DNA of 64,000 nucleotides from positions 1 through 64,000 of the forward strand of contig CAVWQP010000006.1 of assembly GCA_963757125.1 (NCBI GenBank), read 5' to 3'. The position numbers were made by a program, and so were the translations under genes. Origin of the DNA: CAVVSD01 sp963757125 (GTDB lineage: Bacteria > Actinomycetota > Thermoleophilia > Solirubrobacterales > Solirubrobacteraceae). Shown here piece after piece: positions 48,551-57,013 of the stretch; position 1 is the first letter of the stretch, and each line of letters starts with the position of its first letter. The notes below the pieces were generated by a model, which was not told the origin of the DNA, searched no databases, and was given only the letters and a program-made list of their open reading frames with translations.

Positions 48551-49275
48551 GCGGCGGGACCCTGGAGATCGACGGCCTGCACGCGGGCTACGACGGCGCG
48601 CCGGTCGTGCGCGACCTGACGCTCAGCGTGGCGCCGGGCGAGGTCGTGGCGCTGCTCGGCGCCAACGGCGCCGGCAAGACGACCACGCTGCGAGCCATCT
48701 CCGGGATCGTGCATCCGATGGAGGGCACGATCACGGTCGACGGCGTGGACACCGCGAGCATCAGCGCGAGTGCGGTCGCCCGCATGGGCGTCGCGCACGT
48801 GCCCGAGGGTCGCGGCATCTTCTACGGCCTGACGGTCGCCGAGCACTTCAAGCTGGGCGCGCGCGGGGAGACCCTCGACGCCAACGCGGCGTACGACTAC
48901 TTCCCCGCGCTCCGTGATCTCGCGGACCGCCGGACGGGTCTGCTGTCCGGCGGCGAGCAGCAGATGCTCGCGGTCGGTCGTGCGCTCGTCCGCAAGCCGA
49001 AGCTCCTGCTGCTGGACGAGCTGAGCCTCGGCCTCGCGCCGGTCATCGTCGAGCGGCTGCTGCCGGTCGTGCGCGACTACGCCACGCAGGAGGGCTGCGC
49101 GGTGCTGCTCGTCGAGCAGCACGTCGGGCTCGCGCTGGACGTCGCGGATCGCGCGTACGTGCTCTCGCACGGGCGGGTGACGCTGCACAAGTCGGCGGCT
49201 GAGCTGCGCGGCAACCACGAGCTGCTGCTGTCGAGCTACCTCGGCGAGGCCGCGGCGGCCGACGCCACGGCCTAG
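48547..49275 (+). CDS. livF: Branched-chain amino acid-type ABC transporter ATPase (LivF)
   Basis: A 242-residue ATPase with Walker A GANGAGKTT, LivF-type AHVPEGRGIFYGLTVAEHF, signature LSGGEQQMLAVGRALV, Walker B LLLLDELSLGLAP and switch His in EQHVGLAL. The start is GTG 48547 within the LivG end. It is the last gene of the operon, followed 2 bp later by a strong hairpin terminator shared with the convergent response-regulator gene. The frame is intact. Confidence 0.92.
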   Translation: MSGGTLEIDGLHAGYDGAPVVRDLTLSVAPGEVVALLGANGAGKTTTLRAISGIVHPMEGTITVDGVDTASISASAVARMGVAHVPEGRGIFYGLTVAEHFKLGARGETLDANAAYDYFPALRDLADRRTGLLSGGEQQMLAVGRALVRKPKLLLLDELSLGLAPVIVERLLPVVRDYATQEGCAVLLVEQHVGLALDVADRAYVLSHGRVTLHKSAAELRGNHELLLSSYLGEAAAADATA

Positions 49276-49277
49276 CT

Positions 49278-49311
49278 GGATCTCGGTGACGGTGTGCCGT
49301 CGCCGAGATCC
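49278..49311. terminator. Strong 15-bp hairpin terminator between convergent genes
   Basis: GGATCTCGGTGACGG (49278-49292), loop TGTG, CCGTCGCCGAGATCC (49297-49311): 15 paired positions with one U-G wobble. It lies directly after livF and 41 bp from the end of the minus-strand regulator gene, so it can serve both directions. Confidence 0.75.
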
Positions 49312-49352
49312 GCATCGCACAGCCGTCGGACGGAGACCGCCTCGATCGTCCT

Positions 49353-50021
49353 CTAGACGGTCAGGGTGGCCTCCTCCCGACGCAGGCGCATCGCCGCGTG
49401 CACCGCGTCGTCGCGCGAGTGCACCTCGAGCTTGCCCATGACGTTCTTGATGTGGCTGTAGACCGTCGCCGGCGCGAGGACGAGGCGCTCGGCGATGCCG
49501 TCGGTCGACTCGCCGCCGTCGAGGAGGTCGACGATCTCCCACTCGCGGGCGGTCAGCCGGCTGTGGACGGGCCGCCAGCCGGTCTCGGGCACGTCGCGCA
49601 GCGCCTCGACGAGCGCCATCGTGAGCTGCCGTGAGACGGCCGCCTCGCCGTCGCTGACCCCGCGCAGCACGCGGGCGAGCGAGTCGAGGTCCGCGGCCTT
49701 GGCGAGGTAGCCGACGGCGCCAGCGCGCAGGCAGCGGACGGCGACCTCGTGGTCCTCGTGCGCGCACAGCAGGACGACGCGCGTCCCCGGTGCCTGCGCC
49801 GCGATGCGCACGCACAGGTCGTCGGCGTCGAGGTCGGGCTGGGCCGCCTCGGCGACCAGGACGTCCGGGCGGTGGTAGCGCGCGAGCTCCACCGCCTCCC
49901 GGGCGTGGGTCGCCTCGGCGACGACGGCGATGCCGGCGGCGTCGCCGAGCGCGGCGCGGATCGAGCGGCGGGCGAGCGCATCGGGATCCGCGAGCACGAT
50001 GCTGACCGTGGTGGCGATCAT
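49353..50021 (-). CDS. NarL/FixJ-type response regulator with Glu at the phospho-acceptor position
   Basis: A 222-residue protein: receiver domain (VSIVLADPDALARRSIRAAL) and C-terminal LuxR HTH (SRLTAREWEIVDLLDGG, STDGIAERLVLAPATVYSHIKNVMGKL). The acidic residues near the N-terminus (Asp12, Asp14) and the Lys in GYLAKAAD are present. The residue aligned with the phospho-acceptor Asp is Glu58 (VLVAEAAQPDL), which may mimic the phosphorylated state or make the domain phosphorylation-independent. No histidine kinase is adjacent. The ATG at 50021 overlaps the upstream peptidoglycan-binding gene by 4 bp; the open frame continuing further upstream is fortuitous. Confidence 0.87.
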   Translation of the reverse strand: MIATTVSIVLADPDALARRSIRAALGDAAGIAVVAEATHAREAVELARYHRPDVLVAEAAQPDLDADDLCVRIAAQAPGTRVVLLCAHEDHEVAVRCLRAGAVGYLAKAADLDSLARVLRGVSDGEAAVSRQLTMALVEALRDVPETGWRPVHSRLTAREWEIVDLLDGGESTDGIAERLVLAPATVYSHIKNVMGKLEVHSRDDAVHAAMRLRREEATLTV

Positions 50022-50599
50022 CGCGCGGATTCCCGCGGGCGGATGCGGCCGCCCGTGCGGACGTAGCCGCCGATCACCGCGCCGAGTCCGAGCACCGCCA
50101 GCACGGCGATGAGCGTGCCGACGGGCAGCGCCGGCTCCCCCGGCATCGCTGCGGGCGCCACGCGGGGCGCGGGCAGCGCGGTCGGAACCGGAGGTGGTGC
50201 GGGGCGCGTCGTGGCGGTCGGCTGCGTCGGCGGGCCGAGCCTGGTGGTCGTCCGCAGCACGTGCAGCGTCCGCGGGCCGACGACCGCGTCGGTCGTCAGC
50301 TCGCGGCGCGCCTGGAAGCGCCGGACCGCACGTTCGGTGCGCGGGCCGTACAGGCCGTCGACCGGCCCCGGGTTCAGGCCGCTGCGCCGCAGCCGCCGCT
50401 GCAGCTCGCGCACGCGGCGCGAGCCTCCGGGCGTGCTGTAGCCGGTGCCGCGCTGGACCGTCCCTGCGGACCAGTCGGCGCGTGTCGTGGTACCCGTCGT
50501 GCTGCCGGTGTGCCCGTCTGCGTGTGCGGCGGAGGCGGTCAGGCCCATCGTCGCCAGTGCGAGCACGGCGCCGGCGAGCGCCGGCGTCCATCGTCTCAT
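50018..50599 (-). CDS. Membrane-anchored peptidoglycan-binding protein
   Basis: A 193-residue exported protein. It has an N-terminal signal sequence (MRRWTPALAGAVLALATMG, AHADG), then a PG_binding_1 domain at ~60-115 (RRVRELQRRLRRSGLNPGPVDGLYG, RTERAVRRFQ). A Pro/Thr/Ala-rich linker follows, then a C-terminal TM helix (LPVGTLIAVLAVLGLGAVIGG) and a short basic tail. It would sit in the envelope, bound to the wall and anchored by the C-terminus. Coupling to an atypical response regulator suggests a wall-linked sensing or remodelling unit. Confidence 0.8.
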   Translation of the reverse strand: MRRWTPALAGAVLALATMGLTASAAHADGHTGSTTGTTTRADWSAGTVQRGTGYSTPGGSRRVRELQRRLRRSGLNPGPVDGLYGPRTERAVRRFQARRELTTDAVVGPRTLHVLRTTTRLGPPTQPTATTRPAPPPVPTALPAPRVAPAAMPGEPALPVGTLIAVLAVLGLGAVIGGYVRTGGRIRPRESAR

Positions 50600-50680
50600 G
50601 AGGTCCCCCTCGAAGTTCGTCTCGGGTGCTGCGGCGGGCGCCGTGTGGGCGACCGCGGTGGGCGTTCCGGGACGAGGGGG

Positions 50681-51716
50681 TCAGCCGGGGCGTTCGAGCA
50701 GCCAGAGCGGCGGCGCGGGCCGCGCGAGGGCGGCCGCGTCGCGGATGCGGCGGGTGACGGCGGGAGCGATGAGGGCGAGGAGCGCGACGAGCAGCGCAGC
50801 GCCGGCGCCTGCTGCGGCGGCGCCCGAGGTGGCAGATGCGGTCCCGGCGGTGGGCGCGTGCGGGGCCGGCTGCGGCGTGGGCGCGGTGGTGCGGGCGGCA
50901 GCCCGTCGACGGCGTGCGCGGCGCGTCGACGCGGTGCTGCACGAGCGAGGGCGCGGGCACGCGGGCGGCGACGGGTCCAGGGGCGACGGTGTGCGTCGAC
51001 GCCCGGGCGCGAGACGCGACCGGGGGCTGGGCGCGCCGGTGGGAGCGCTCGGACGTCGACGGGGTCGGTCGCGCGGCGACGTGCGGCGTGGCCTGCGCGA
51101 CCGGTGCTGTGGGCTCCTGCTCGGCGCGCGGGGTCGGCTCCGCGGTCCCGGCGCTGGCCGGTGCGGTCGTCTGATGGACGGCGCGCGTGACCGGCGCGGT
51201 GGTCTTCGCGACGGTGTCGGCGACCGGTGCGGCGGTCTGCTGCACGGCATGCGTGACCGGCGCGGCGGGCTGCTCGACGGGCTGCGCGACCTTCGCGACC
51301 GCCTCGGTGACGGGCGCCGCGGTCTGCTGGACGGCCGTCGCGGCCTGCTCCGCGACCGGCGCGGCGGCCCGGGTGACCGGTGCGGCGGCCTTCGCCACGG
51401 TGTCGGTGACGGGCTTGGCGGTCTGCTCGACGGCGTCCGTGACCGGCTTGGCCGTCTGCTCGACAGCCTGGGTGACCGGCTTGGCGGCCTCGACCACGGG
51501 CGCGGCAGCGTCGGAGACCGGCGCGGCGGCCTGCTCGACCGGAGCCGCGGCCTGCTGCACCGGCTGCGTCGCGGCGTCCACGGCGCCCCCGTCCGGCAGC
51601 AGGTCAGCCGAGGCGGGGCCCGCGACCACGAGTGCTGCCGCGCACGCGCCGGCGATGGCCAGGGCCGAGAGGCGCGACCGGGGACCGGCGTGGGTGCGTG
51701 CGGATGGGACAGACAT
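50681..51716 (-). pseudogene. Exported Ala/Pro/Val-rich repeat protein with C-terminal TM, one frameshift
   Basis: A ~344-residue surface protein if repaired. A signal peptide (LSALAIAGACAAALVVAGPAS) is followed by ~135 residues of 11-residue units such as VEQTAKPVTDA, VEQTAKPVTDT, VAKAAAPVTRA. A Pro/Arg/Thr-rich stretch and a C-terminal TM helix (AGAGAALLVALLALIAPAV) with the tail RRIRDAAALARPAP come after it. The repeat part and the TM part are in different frames. One extra base in the CCC at 50902-50904 (forward strand) would join them. It is upstream of the peptidoglycan-binding gene in the same direction. It is probably an elongated envelope-spanning or stalk protein; no enzyme domain is present. 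Confidence 0.65.
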
Positions 51717-51926
51717 GCCGCTTCGTGGTGCTTCGGCACGTACTTCCCGCGCAGATCACTTCGTGCGCGAGGACCGTCAGCGCGCGGACAGCGCCGCGGT
51801 CGCGTCCGCGGCGGCCAGGGCAGCGGCCGCCGCGGTCACGCCGAGGACGAGCACGCCGAGCGGCGAGGGGCCGCAACACGTGCGGGCGCAAACCTATGCC
51901 CGCGCGCAGGGCGCGTGCGCCGGTTC

Positions 51927-52475
51927 TCAGCGCACCGGCGGATAGAGCGTCTGACCTGGCTCGACCTCGACCGCGAACGCCTGCAGCATCCGCGCGACCG
52001 CCTCGTAGAACGCGCCCATGAGGGACAGCTCCACCGCGGCGGCGTCCCCGACCGCGCGGCGCAGCGCGGCCATCGTCTCGTCGGTCACCCCGAACACGTG
52101 CTGCTCCTCCGCGAGGCGCACCGCCGCGCGCTCGGCGTCGTCGAACACCGGGCTCGTCGCCGCCTCGCCCAGCGCCTCCACCTTCTCGTCCGGCACGCCC
52201 GCGTCGGCGGCCATCTTGCGGTGGTGCTGCCACTCGTACTCGGAGCCGCAGAGCTGCGCGATGCGCAGGATCATGAGCTCGCGCAGCGCGCGCGGGGTCG
52301 CTGCGTCGTAGCGCAGCGTCTTCGCGAGCTGTGCGTAGGAGCGCAGCATCACGGGGTTGTTGGCGAGGACGCGGTACAGCGCGATGGGCTGTCGGCCCTC
52401 GCTGATCGACGTCGCGAACACCTCGGCGGTGATCGGATCGGGGGCATCGCCCTCGACGAGAGGAAGTCGGGTCAT
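51927..52475 (-). CDS. Carboxymuconolactone decarboxylase/AhpD-like family protein
   Basis: A 182-residue AhpD-fold protein. The family core is RALRELMILRIAQLCGSEYEWQHHRKMA. In AhpD-type members the catalytic pair is CxxC, whereas here it reads CGSEYEWQHH, the pattern common in carboxymuconolactone-decarboxylase-like proteins with one Cys and downstream His. It may act in aromatic-acid catabolism or in peroxide defence. It is divergent from the zinc dehydrogenase at 52540 across 64 bp containing TCGTACGA (52490-52497). ATG 52475 is chosen; the frame extends upstream without support. Confidence 0.8.
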   Translation of the reverse strand: MTRLPLVEGDAPDPITAEVFATSISEGRQPIALYRVLANNPVMLRSYAQLAKTLRYDAATPRALRELMILRIAQLCGSEYEWQHHRKMAADAGVPDEKVEALGEAATSPVFDDAERAAVRLAEEQHVFGVTDETMAALRRAVGDAAAVELSLMGAFYEAVARMLQAFAVEVEPGQTLYPPVR

Positions 52476-52489
52476 CCCCGCGGATATTG

Positions 52490-52497
52490 TCGTACGA
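52490..52497. promoter_or_regulatory. 8-bp palindrome TCGTACGA in a divergent intergenic region
   Basis: TCGTACGA is centred in the 64-bp gap between the divergent decarboxylase-like and zinc dehydrogenase genes, within ATATTGTCGTACGAGATGAT, whose outer bases are only partly symmetrical. The placement fits a shared operator but the evidence is limited to the short symmetry. Confidence 0.25.
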
Positions 52498-52539
52498 GAT
52501 GATCCGACGACTCGGGCCGGGCAGCGAGGGGGAGATGGC

Positions 52540-53673
52540 ATGCGCGCAGCGCTGATGGTGGAGGCCAAGCAGCCGTTCGTGGTGGAGGACATCGAGTACT
52601 ACGCGCCGTCACCCGGCCGCGTGCTCGTGCGGACTGGAGCGTCGCCGTTCTGCTCCACCGACTGCGTGAACTGGCGCGGCGAGCTGTCGAAGGTCCCGCC
52701 GACGGTCCTGGGGCACGCCTCCATGGGCTACGTCGAGGAGGTGGGCGCGAACGTCACCGGCCTGAAGGTGGGCGACCGGGTCATCGTCCCGGGGACGTCG
52801 GAGTGCAACGTCTGCTTCTACTGCTCCATCGGCCGGCCCGACCAGTGCTCGGAGACCTTCGACCGCGGCGGCGTCTGGCCGGACGTCGCGGAGCGCCCCA
52901 ACGGCGACGTCGTGAACGCCGCGGGCAACGTCGGCGGCTACTCCGAGATGATGAACGTGACCGCCAACCAGGTCTGGGCGATCGAGTCCGATCTGCCCGA
53001 CGAGTGGCTCGGCTGCCTGGGCTGCGGCATCACGACGGGCCTCGGCTCGATCTTCCACGTCGCCAAGGTCCAGCCGGGCCAGAGCGTCGCGGTCGTCGGC
53101 CTCGGCCACCTCGGCCAGTGGATGGTCCAGGCCGCGAAGGTCGCGGGCGCCCGCAAGATCATCGCCGTCGACCCGATCGCCTACCGCCGCGAGCTCGCCG
53201 GCACGCTCGGCGCCACCCACGTCGTCGACCCGGGCGCCGAGGACTCGATCGCCGCCGTCCAGGCCCTCACGGAGGGGCGGGGCGCCGACGTCGTCATGGA
53301 GGCCGCGACGCTGGTGTCGGCGACCCGCGACGCGGTGATGATGTCCCGCCGCGCGGGCACGGTCGTGCTGTCGAGCGTCCAGAAGGCGGACGCCGAGGTC
53401 ACGCTGCCGCAGGTCGCGATCTCCGTCCAGAGCCGCGCGATCATCTCCACGCAGAACGGCAACGTGCGCATGCGCGCCGACCTGCCCCGCTTCATCCGCA
53501 TGATGGAGGAGGGCATCGTCACCGCCGAGCCGATCGTCACGACGAAGTACGCGCTGGACGACATCAACGACGCCCTTCACGCGTCGGACGAGAAGCGCGA
53601 CCTCAGCGGCGTGATCGTGCCGGGGCTGGCGAAGACCGAGGTGCTGTCGCGCGTCGACGCGGTGGCTGCGTAG
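52540..53673 (+). CDS. Zinc-dependent alcohol dehydrogenase, MDR superfamily
   Basis: A 377-residue MDR dehydrogenase. The catalytic zinc region is ASPFCSTDCVNWRGE with GHASMGYVEE; the structural zinc cluster is ECNVCFYCSIGRPDQC; the cofactor motif is VAVVGLGHLGQW. It is the paralogue of the enzyme at 29243, linking the two catabolic regions. GGGGGAG precedes ATG 52540. The 3' end overlaps the convergent LysR gene by 71 bp. A benzylic or side-chain alcohol substrate is plausible but not shown. Confidence 0.88.
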   Translation: MRAALMVEAKQPFVVEDIEYYAPSPGRVLVRTGASPFCSTDCVNWRGELSKVPPTVLGHASMGYVEEVGANVTGLKVGDRVIVPGTSECNVCFYCSIGRPDQCSETFDRGGVWPDVAERPNGDVVNAAGNVGGYSEMMNVTANQVWAIESDLPDEWLGCLGCGITTGLGSIFHVAKVQPGQSVAVVGLGHLGQWMVQAAKVAGARKIIAVDPIAYRRELAGTLGATHVVDPGAEDSIAAVQALTEGRGADVVMEAATLVSATRDAVMMSRRAGTVVLSSVQKADAEVTLPQVAISVQSRAIISTQNGNVRMRADLPRFIRMMEEGIVTAEPIVTTKYALDDINDALHASDEKRDLSGVIVPGLAKTEVLSRVDAVAA

Positions 53674-54568
53674 CGCGCGCCGCCGCGGCGTCCGCCGCGA
53701 CCTCGCGGAGGCGTTGCAGCGCGGGCGTCTCCGCACCGCGCCGCCAGGCCAGCGCGATGCCCATCGTCGGCTCCGGCGGCGCGAACCGCCGGTAGACGGC
53801 GCCGGGCACGCGCAGGCTGCGCGAGCGCTCCAGCCCGATGAACGAGATCCCGCTGCCGGACGCGACGGCCGTGACGATGCGCTCCTCCTCGGGCTCGGCC
53901 CGAGCGACCGGTGGCCAGTCGGCCTCGTCCTCGCCGTAGACCTCGGCGATCATCTGCCGCCACGGCGCGGGCGCGTGCCCCTCCGGCCACCAGACGAGCG
54001 GCTCGCCGATGACGTCCTCGGGGCGGATCGCGCGCCGCCGCGCGAGCGGATGGCGCGTCGGCACGACCACCACCATCGGCTCGCGCCCCAGCTCGACGAC
54101 CTCGATGCCGTCGTCGACGAGCGGCGGCCGGACGAACGCGACGTCGATCATGTCCTCGCGCAGCGCGACGGCGTTCAGCGTCGACGTGCCCACGTCGAGC
54201 TCGAGGTCGACGCCCGGATGCTGCGCGCGGAAGCGCTCCACGATCTCGCCGGCCAGTCCGCCCGTGAGCGAGCGCGTGAGGTTCAGCCGCAGCCGTCCGC
54301 GCTCGCCGGCGGCGGCGCCGCGGGCGGCGTCGGCCGCGCGGTCCGCCGCGACCAGGACGCCGCGCGCCTCCTCGAGCAGCGCGGCGCCCGCGGGCGTCAG
54401 GGCGACGCGCCGCCGGTCGCGCTCCAGGAGCCGCACGCCCAGCGAGGCCTCCAGCCGGCGCAGCTGCTGGCTCAGGCTCGGCTGCGCGATGCCGAGACGT
54501 TCGGCGGCGCGGCGGAAGTGCAGCTCCTCCGCGAGCACGACGAACGACCGCAGCTGCCGCAGCTCCAT
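53603..54568 (-). CDS. LysR-family transcriptional regulator
   Basis: A 321-residue LTTR. The N-terminal winged helix is MELRQLRSFVVLAEELHFRRAAERLGIAQPSLSQQL-type (motif split here as MELRQLRSFVVLAEEL and FRRAAERLGIAQPSLSQQL). The effector-binding domain spans ~90-295. The last ~20 residues are Arg/Ala/Pro-rich because the frame runs into the convergent dehydrogenase gene. It is divergent from the P450-dikinase operon with an 81-bp gap holding an inverted repeat, the classical arrangement for an LTTR activating its neighbour in response to a pathway compound. Confidence 0.9.
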   Translation of the reverse strand: MELRQLRSFVVLAEELHFRRAAERLGIAQPSLSQQLRRLEASLGVRLLERDRRRVALTPAGAALLEEARGVLVAADRAADAARGAAAGERGRLRLNLTRSLTGGLAGEIVERFRAQHPGVDLELDVGTSTLNAVALREDMIDVAFVRPPLVDDGIEVVELGREPMVVVVPTRHPLARRRAIRPEDVIGEPLVWWPEGHAPAPWRQMIAEVYGEDEADWPPVARAEPEEERIVTAVASGSGISFIGLERSRSLRVPGAVYRRFAPPEPTMGIALAWRRGAETPALQRLREVAADAAAARATQPPRRRATAPRSSPAPARSRR

Positions 54569-54603
54569 CGCCGCATGATAGGCGAAGCCGATCACAGCGA
54601 TCG

Positions 54604-54618
54604 TCAACTCACTGTTGA
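54604..54618. promoter_or_regulatory. Candidate LysR operator (TCAAC-N5-GTTGA)
   Basis: TCAAC-TCACT-GTTGA is an inverted repeat 32 bp upstream of the P450-dikinase ATG and 36 bp from the LysR ATG. Size and location match LTTR recognition sites. It probably controls both directions. Confidence 0.5.
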
Positions 54619-54649
54619 TAGCCCGCGCCCCACCTCGTACGGTCGCCCC

Positions 54650-57013
54650 ATGGTGGAGAGAGCCGGCGCGGCAGCGCCTGCGGCTGCCCCCACACGGGGG
54701 TGCCCGATGCATGACGTGGCAGCGGACTTCAGGCCGTTCGACCTGGAGGAGCCGTTCGACTTCCTCGAGCGCGCCCGCCGGGAGCAGCCGGTCTTCTTCA
54801 GCGAGGAGCTCGGCTTCTGGGTCGTGACGCGCCACGACGACATCCGGGCGATCTTCAAGGACCCCGCGACGTTCTCGTCGGAGAACACCCAGGCGACGTA
54901 CAAGCCCCGCCCGCCCGAGATCCAGGCGATCCTCGACGACGGCGAGTTCACCGCCTACTCAGGGCTCAGCGCGCGCCAGCCCCCAGATCACACCCGCCTG
55001 CGCGGCTTCATCAAGAAGGCGTTCACGCCACGCCGCGTCGCCGTGCTCGAGCCGCAGATCCTCGAGATCGCCACGCGCATGCTCGACGAGATCGACGACA
55101 CCCAGCCGTTCGACCTCGTCTCGTCGCTGACCTACGAGCTGCCGGCGCTCGTCATCTTCCGCCTCCTCGGCGTGCCCGACGAGGACGTCGCCGACGTCAA
55201 GCGGTGGGCGGCCAGCCGGGTCGCGCTCACCTTCGGCGACCTCTCGATCGAGGAGCAGAAGGAGCACGCGCACAACCTCGTGCGCTACTGGCGCTACTGC
55301 CTGGAGCTCGTGCAGTCGCGCTTCGACGACCCGCGCGACGACCTGCCCTCCGACCTCGCCCGCATCTACCAGGACGGCGACCACTCGCTCTCGATCGAGG
55401 AGATGGGCGGCCTCGTCTACTCGCAGCTCACCGCCGGCCACGAGACGACGAGCTCCCTGCTCGCCGGCGGCCTCAAGGACCTGCTCATCCAGCGCGGGCG
55501 CTGGGAGGACATCTGCGCCGATCCCGAGCTCGTCCCGGCGGGCGTCGAGGAGATGCTGCGCATCAGCACGCCGGTGTTCGCCTGGCGGCGCCTGACGAAG
55601 AAGGCGACGCGCGTCGGCGAGGTCGACCTCCCCGAGGGCTCGCGGGTACTGCTCATGCTCGGCTCGGCGAACCACGACGAGACGACGTTCGAGCACCCGG
55701 AGGTCATCGACCTCAACCGCCCGAACGCACGCAACCACCTGGCCTTCGGGCTCGGCATCCACTTCTGCGTCGGCGCGCCGCTCGCGCGGCTGGAGGCCCA
55801 GGTCGTCCTGCGCGAGCTCACGCGGCGGATGCCGGATCTGCACATCGTCGAGGACCAGGTCTTCGAGTACCCCCCGAACACGACGTTCCGAGCGCCCACC
55901 CAGGTGCTCGTGGAGCGCCGCGCGGCGTCGGACCACGTCCTCGCCTTCGACCGCTGCGGCAGCGCGGAGGTCGCGCGGGTGGGCGGCAAGGCCGCGAGCC
56001 TCGGCACGATGCTGCAGGCCGGGTTCCCGGTCCCCGACGGCTTCGCGGTCACGACCGGCGCGTTCCGCGAGACGCTCGGCAGCGACGTCGCCGGGCGCAT
56101 CTCGCGCGACCTCGCCACGCTCGACACCGACGACGTGACGGCGCTGGAGGCCGCGGCCGCCCGGTTGCGCCTCCTCGTGGAGACCACGCCCCTCCCGGCC
56201 GATGTCGCGGACGCGATCCGCGATGCCTACGCGGGGCTGGGCGACGACGTCCCCGTCGCGGTGCGCTCCAGCGCGACGGCGGAGGACGGCGCCGAGGACT
56301 CCTTCGCGGGCCAGCAGGACACGTACCTGTGGGTCGTCGGCGCCGACGCGGTCCTCGACAACGTCCGCCGCTGCTGGGGCAGCCTGTTCTCGGCACGCTC
56401 GATCGCCTACCGCGTGGATCGCGGGATCGCGCACGACGACGTCGAGATGGGCGTCGCCGTCCAGCGGATGGTGCAGGCGCGCGCCGCGGGCGTCGCGATG
56501 ACGCTGAACCCGGCCAACGGGGACCGCTCGAAGATCGCGATCGAGGCGAGCTTCGGGCTCGGCGAGAGCGTCGTGAGCGGGACGGTGACACCGGACAACC
56601 TGCTCGTCGACAAGGTCGTGCTCGACGTGGTCTCGACGACGATCGGCAGCAAGGAGACCGAGCTCGTCGCCGACCTCGCCGCGGGCTGCGTCACCGAGCT
56701 GGAGGTCGAGGAGGAGCGCCGCGCCCTGCCGGCGCTGAGCGGCGCCGAGGCCAAGGAGGTCGCCGCGCTGGCCAAGCGCGCCGAGCAGCACCTCGGCGTG
56801 CCGCAGGACATCGAGTGGGCGGTCGACGGCGCCGCAGCGCCGAACGGGCCGACGGTCGTCCTGCTGCAGAGCCGCCCCGAGACGGTGTGGAGTCGCCGCC
56901 CGCAGGAGCGGCCGAGCAGTCTCAAGCCGACGTTCGGCATGCAGAGCCTGGTGAGCACCCTGATCAGTCCGCTGGCCGCGAGAGGAGCGACCGATGACGA
57001 CGCAGCCCGCTGA
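54650..57013 (+). CDS. Cytochrome P450 fused in frame to a PEP-synthase-type ATP-grasp (PPDK_N) domain
   Basis: A 787-residue two-domain protein. Residues ~20-420 are a soluble bacterial P450: I-helix AGHETTSS, ExxR in EEMLRIS, heme loop FGLGIHFCVGAPLARLE with Cys373. Residues ~428-770 are the pyruvate-phosphate-dikinase/PEP-synthase N-terminal ATP-binding domain: VGGKAASLGTML (Lys447), VAVRSSATAEDGAEDSFAGQ, EASFGLGESVVSGTVTPDN, LLQSRPETVW. The join (VLVERRAASDHVLAFDRCG) has almost no linker and no stop. It overlaps the next gene, which supplies the missing dikinase domains, by 20 bp. The expected activity is oxygenation or O-demethylation combined with ATP-driven phosphoryl transfer. ATG 54650; ATG 54707 is an alternative. 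Confidence 0.88.
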   Translation: MVERAGAAAPAAAPTRGCPMHDVAADFRPFDLEEPFDFLERARREQPVFFSEELGFWVVTRHDDIRAIFKDPATFSSENTQATYKPRPPEIQAILDDGEFTAYSGLSARQPPDHTRLRGFIKKAFTPRRVAVLEPQILEIATRMLDEIDDTQPFDLVSSLTYELPALVIFRLLGVPDEDVADVKRWAASRVALTFGDLSIEEQKEHAHNLVRYWRYCLELVQSRFDDPRDDLPSDLARIYQDGDHSLSIEEMGGLVYSQLTAGHETTSSLLAGGLKDLLIQRGRWEDICADPELVPAGVEEMLRISTPVFAWRRLTKKATRVGEVDLPEGSRVLLMLGSANHDETTFEHPEVIDLNRPNARNHLAFGLGIHFCVGAPLARLEAQVVLRELTRRMPDLHIVEDQVFEYPPNTTFRAPTQVLVERRAASDHVLAFDRCGSAEVARVGGKAASLGTMLQAGFPVPDGFAVTTGAFRETLGSDVAGRISRDLATLDTDDVTALEAAAARLRLLVETTPLPADVADAIRDAYAGLGDDVPVAVRSSATAEDGAEDSFAGQQDTYLWVVGADAVLDNVRRCWGSLFSARSIAYRVDRGIAHDDVEMGVAVQRMVQARAAGVAMTLNPANGDRSKIAIEASFGLGESVVSGTVTPDNLLVDKVVLDVVSTTIGSKETELVADLAAGCVTELEVEEERRALPALSGAEAKEVAALAKRAEQHLGVPQDIEWAVDGAAAPNGPTVVLLQSRPETVWSRRPQERPSSLKPTFGMQSLVSTLISPLAARGATDDDAAR

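Noticed and set aside
49353..51716. A single 787-codon minus-strand frame that would join the repeat protein to the response regulator
   Set aside because: The middle part is antisense-like Arg/Pro/His-rich sequence opposite and out of frame with the peptidoglycan-binding gene; the regulator has its own coupled ATG and the repeat protein's TM tail is in another frame.
51717..51926. A possible small Ala-rich peptide on the minus strand (ending AAALAAADATAALSAR)
   Set aside because: Only about 25 codons from the first usable start, cut off upstream by an in-frame TAG; insufficient for a gene. The rest of this 210-bp gap shows nothing recognisable.
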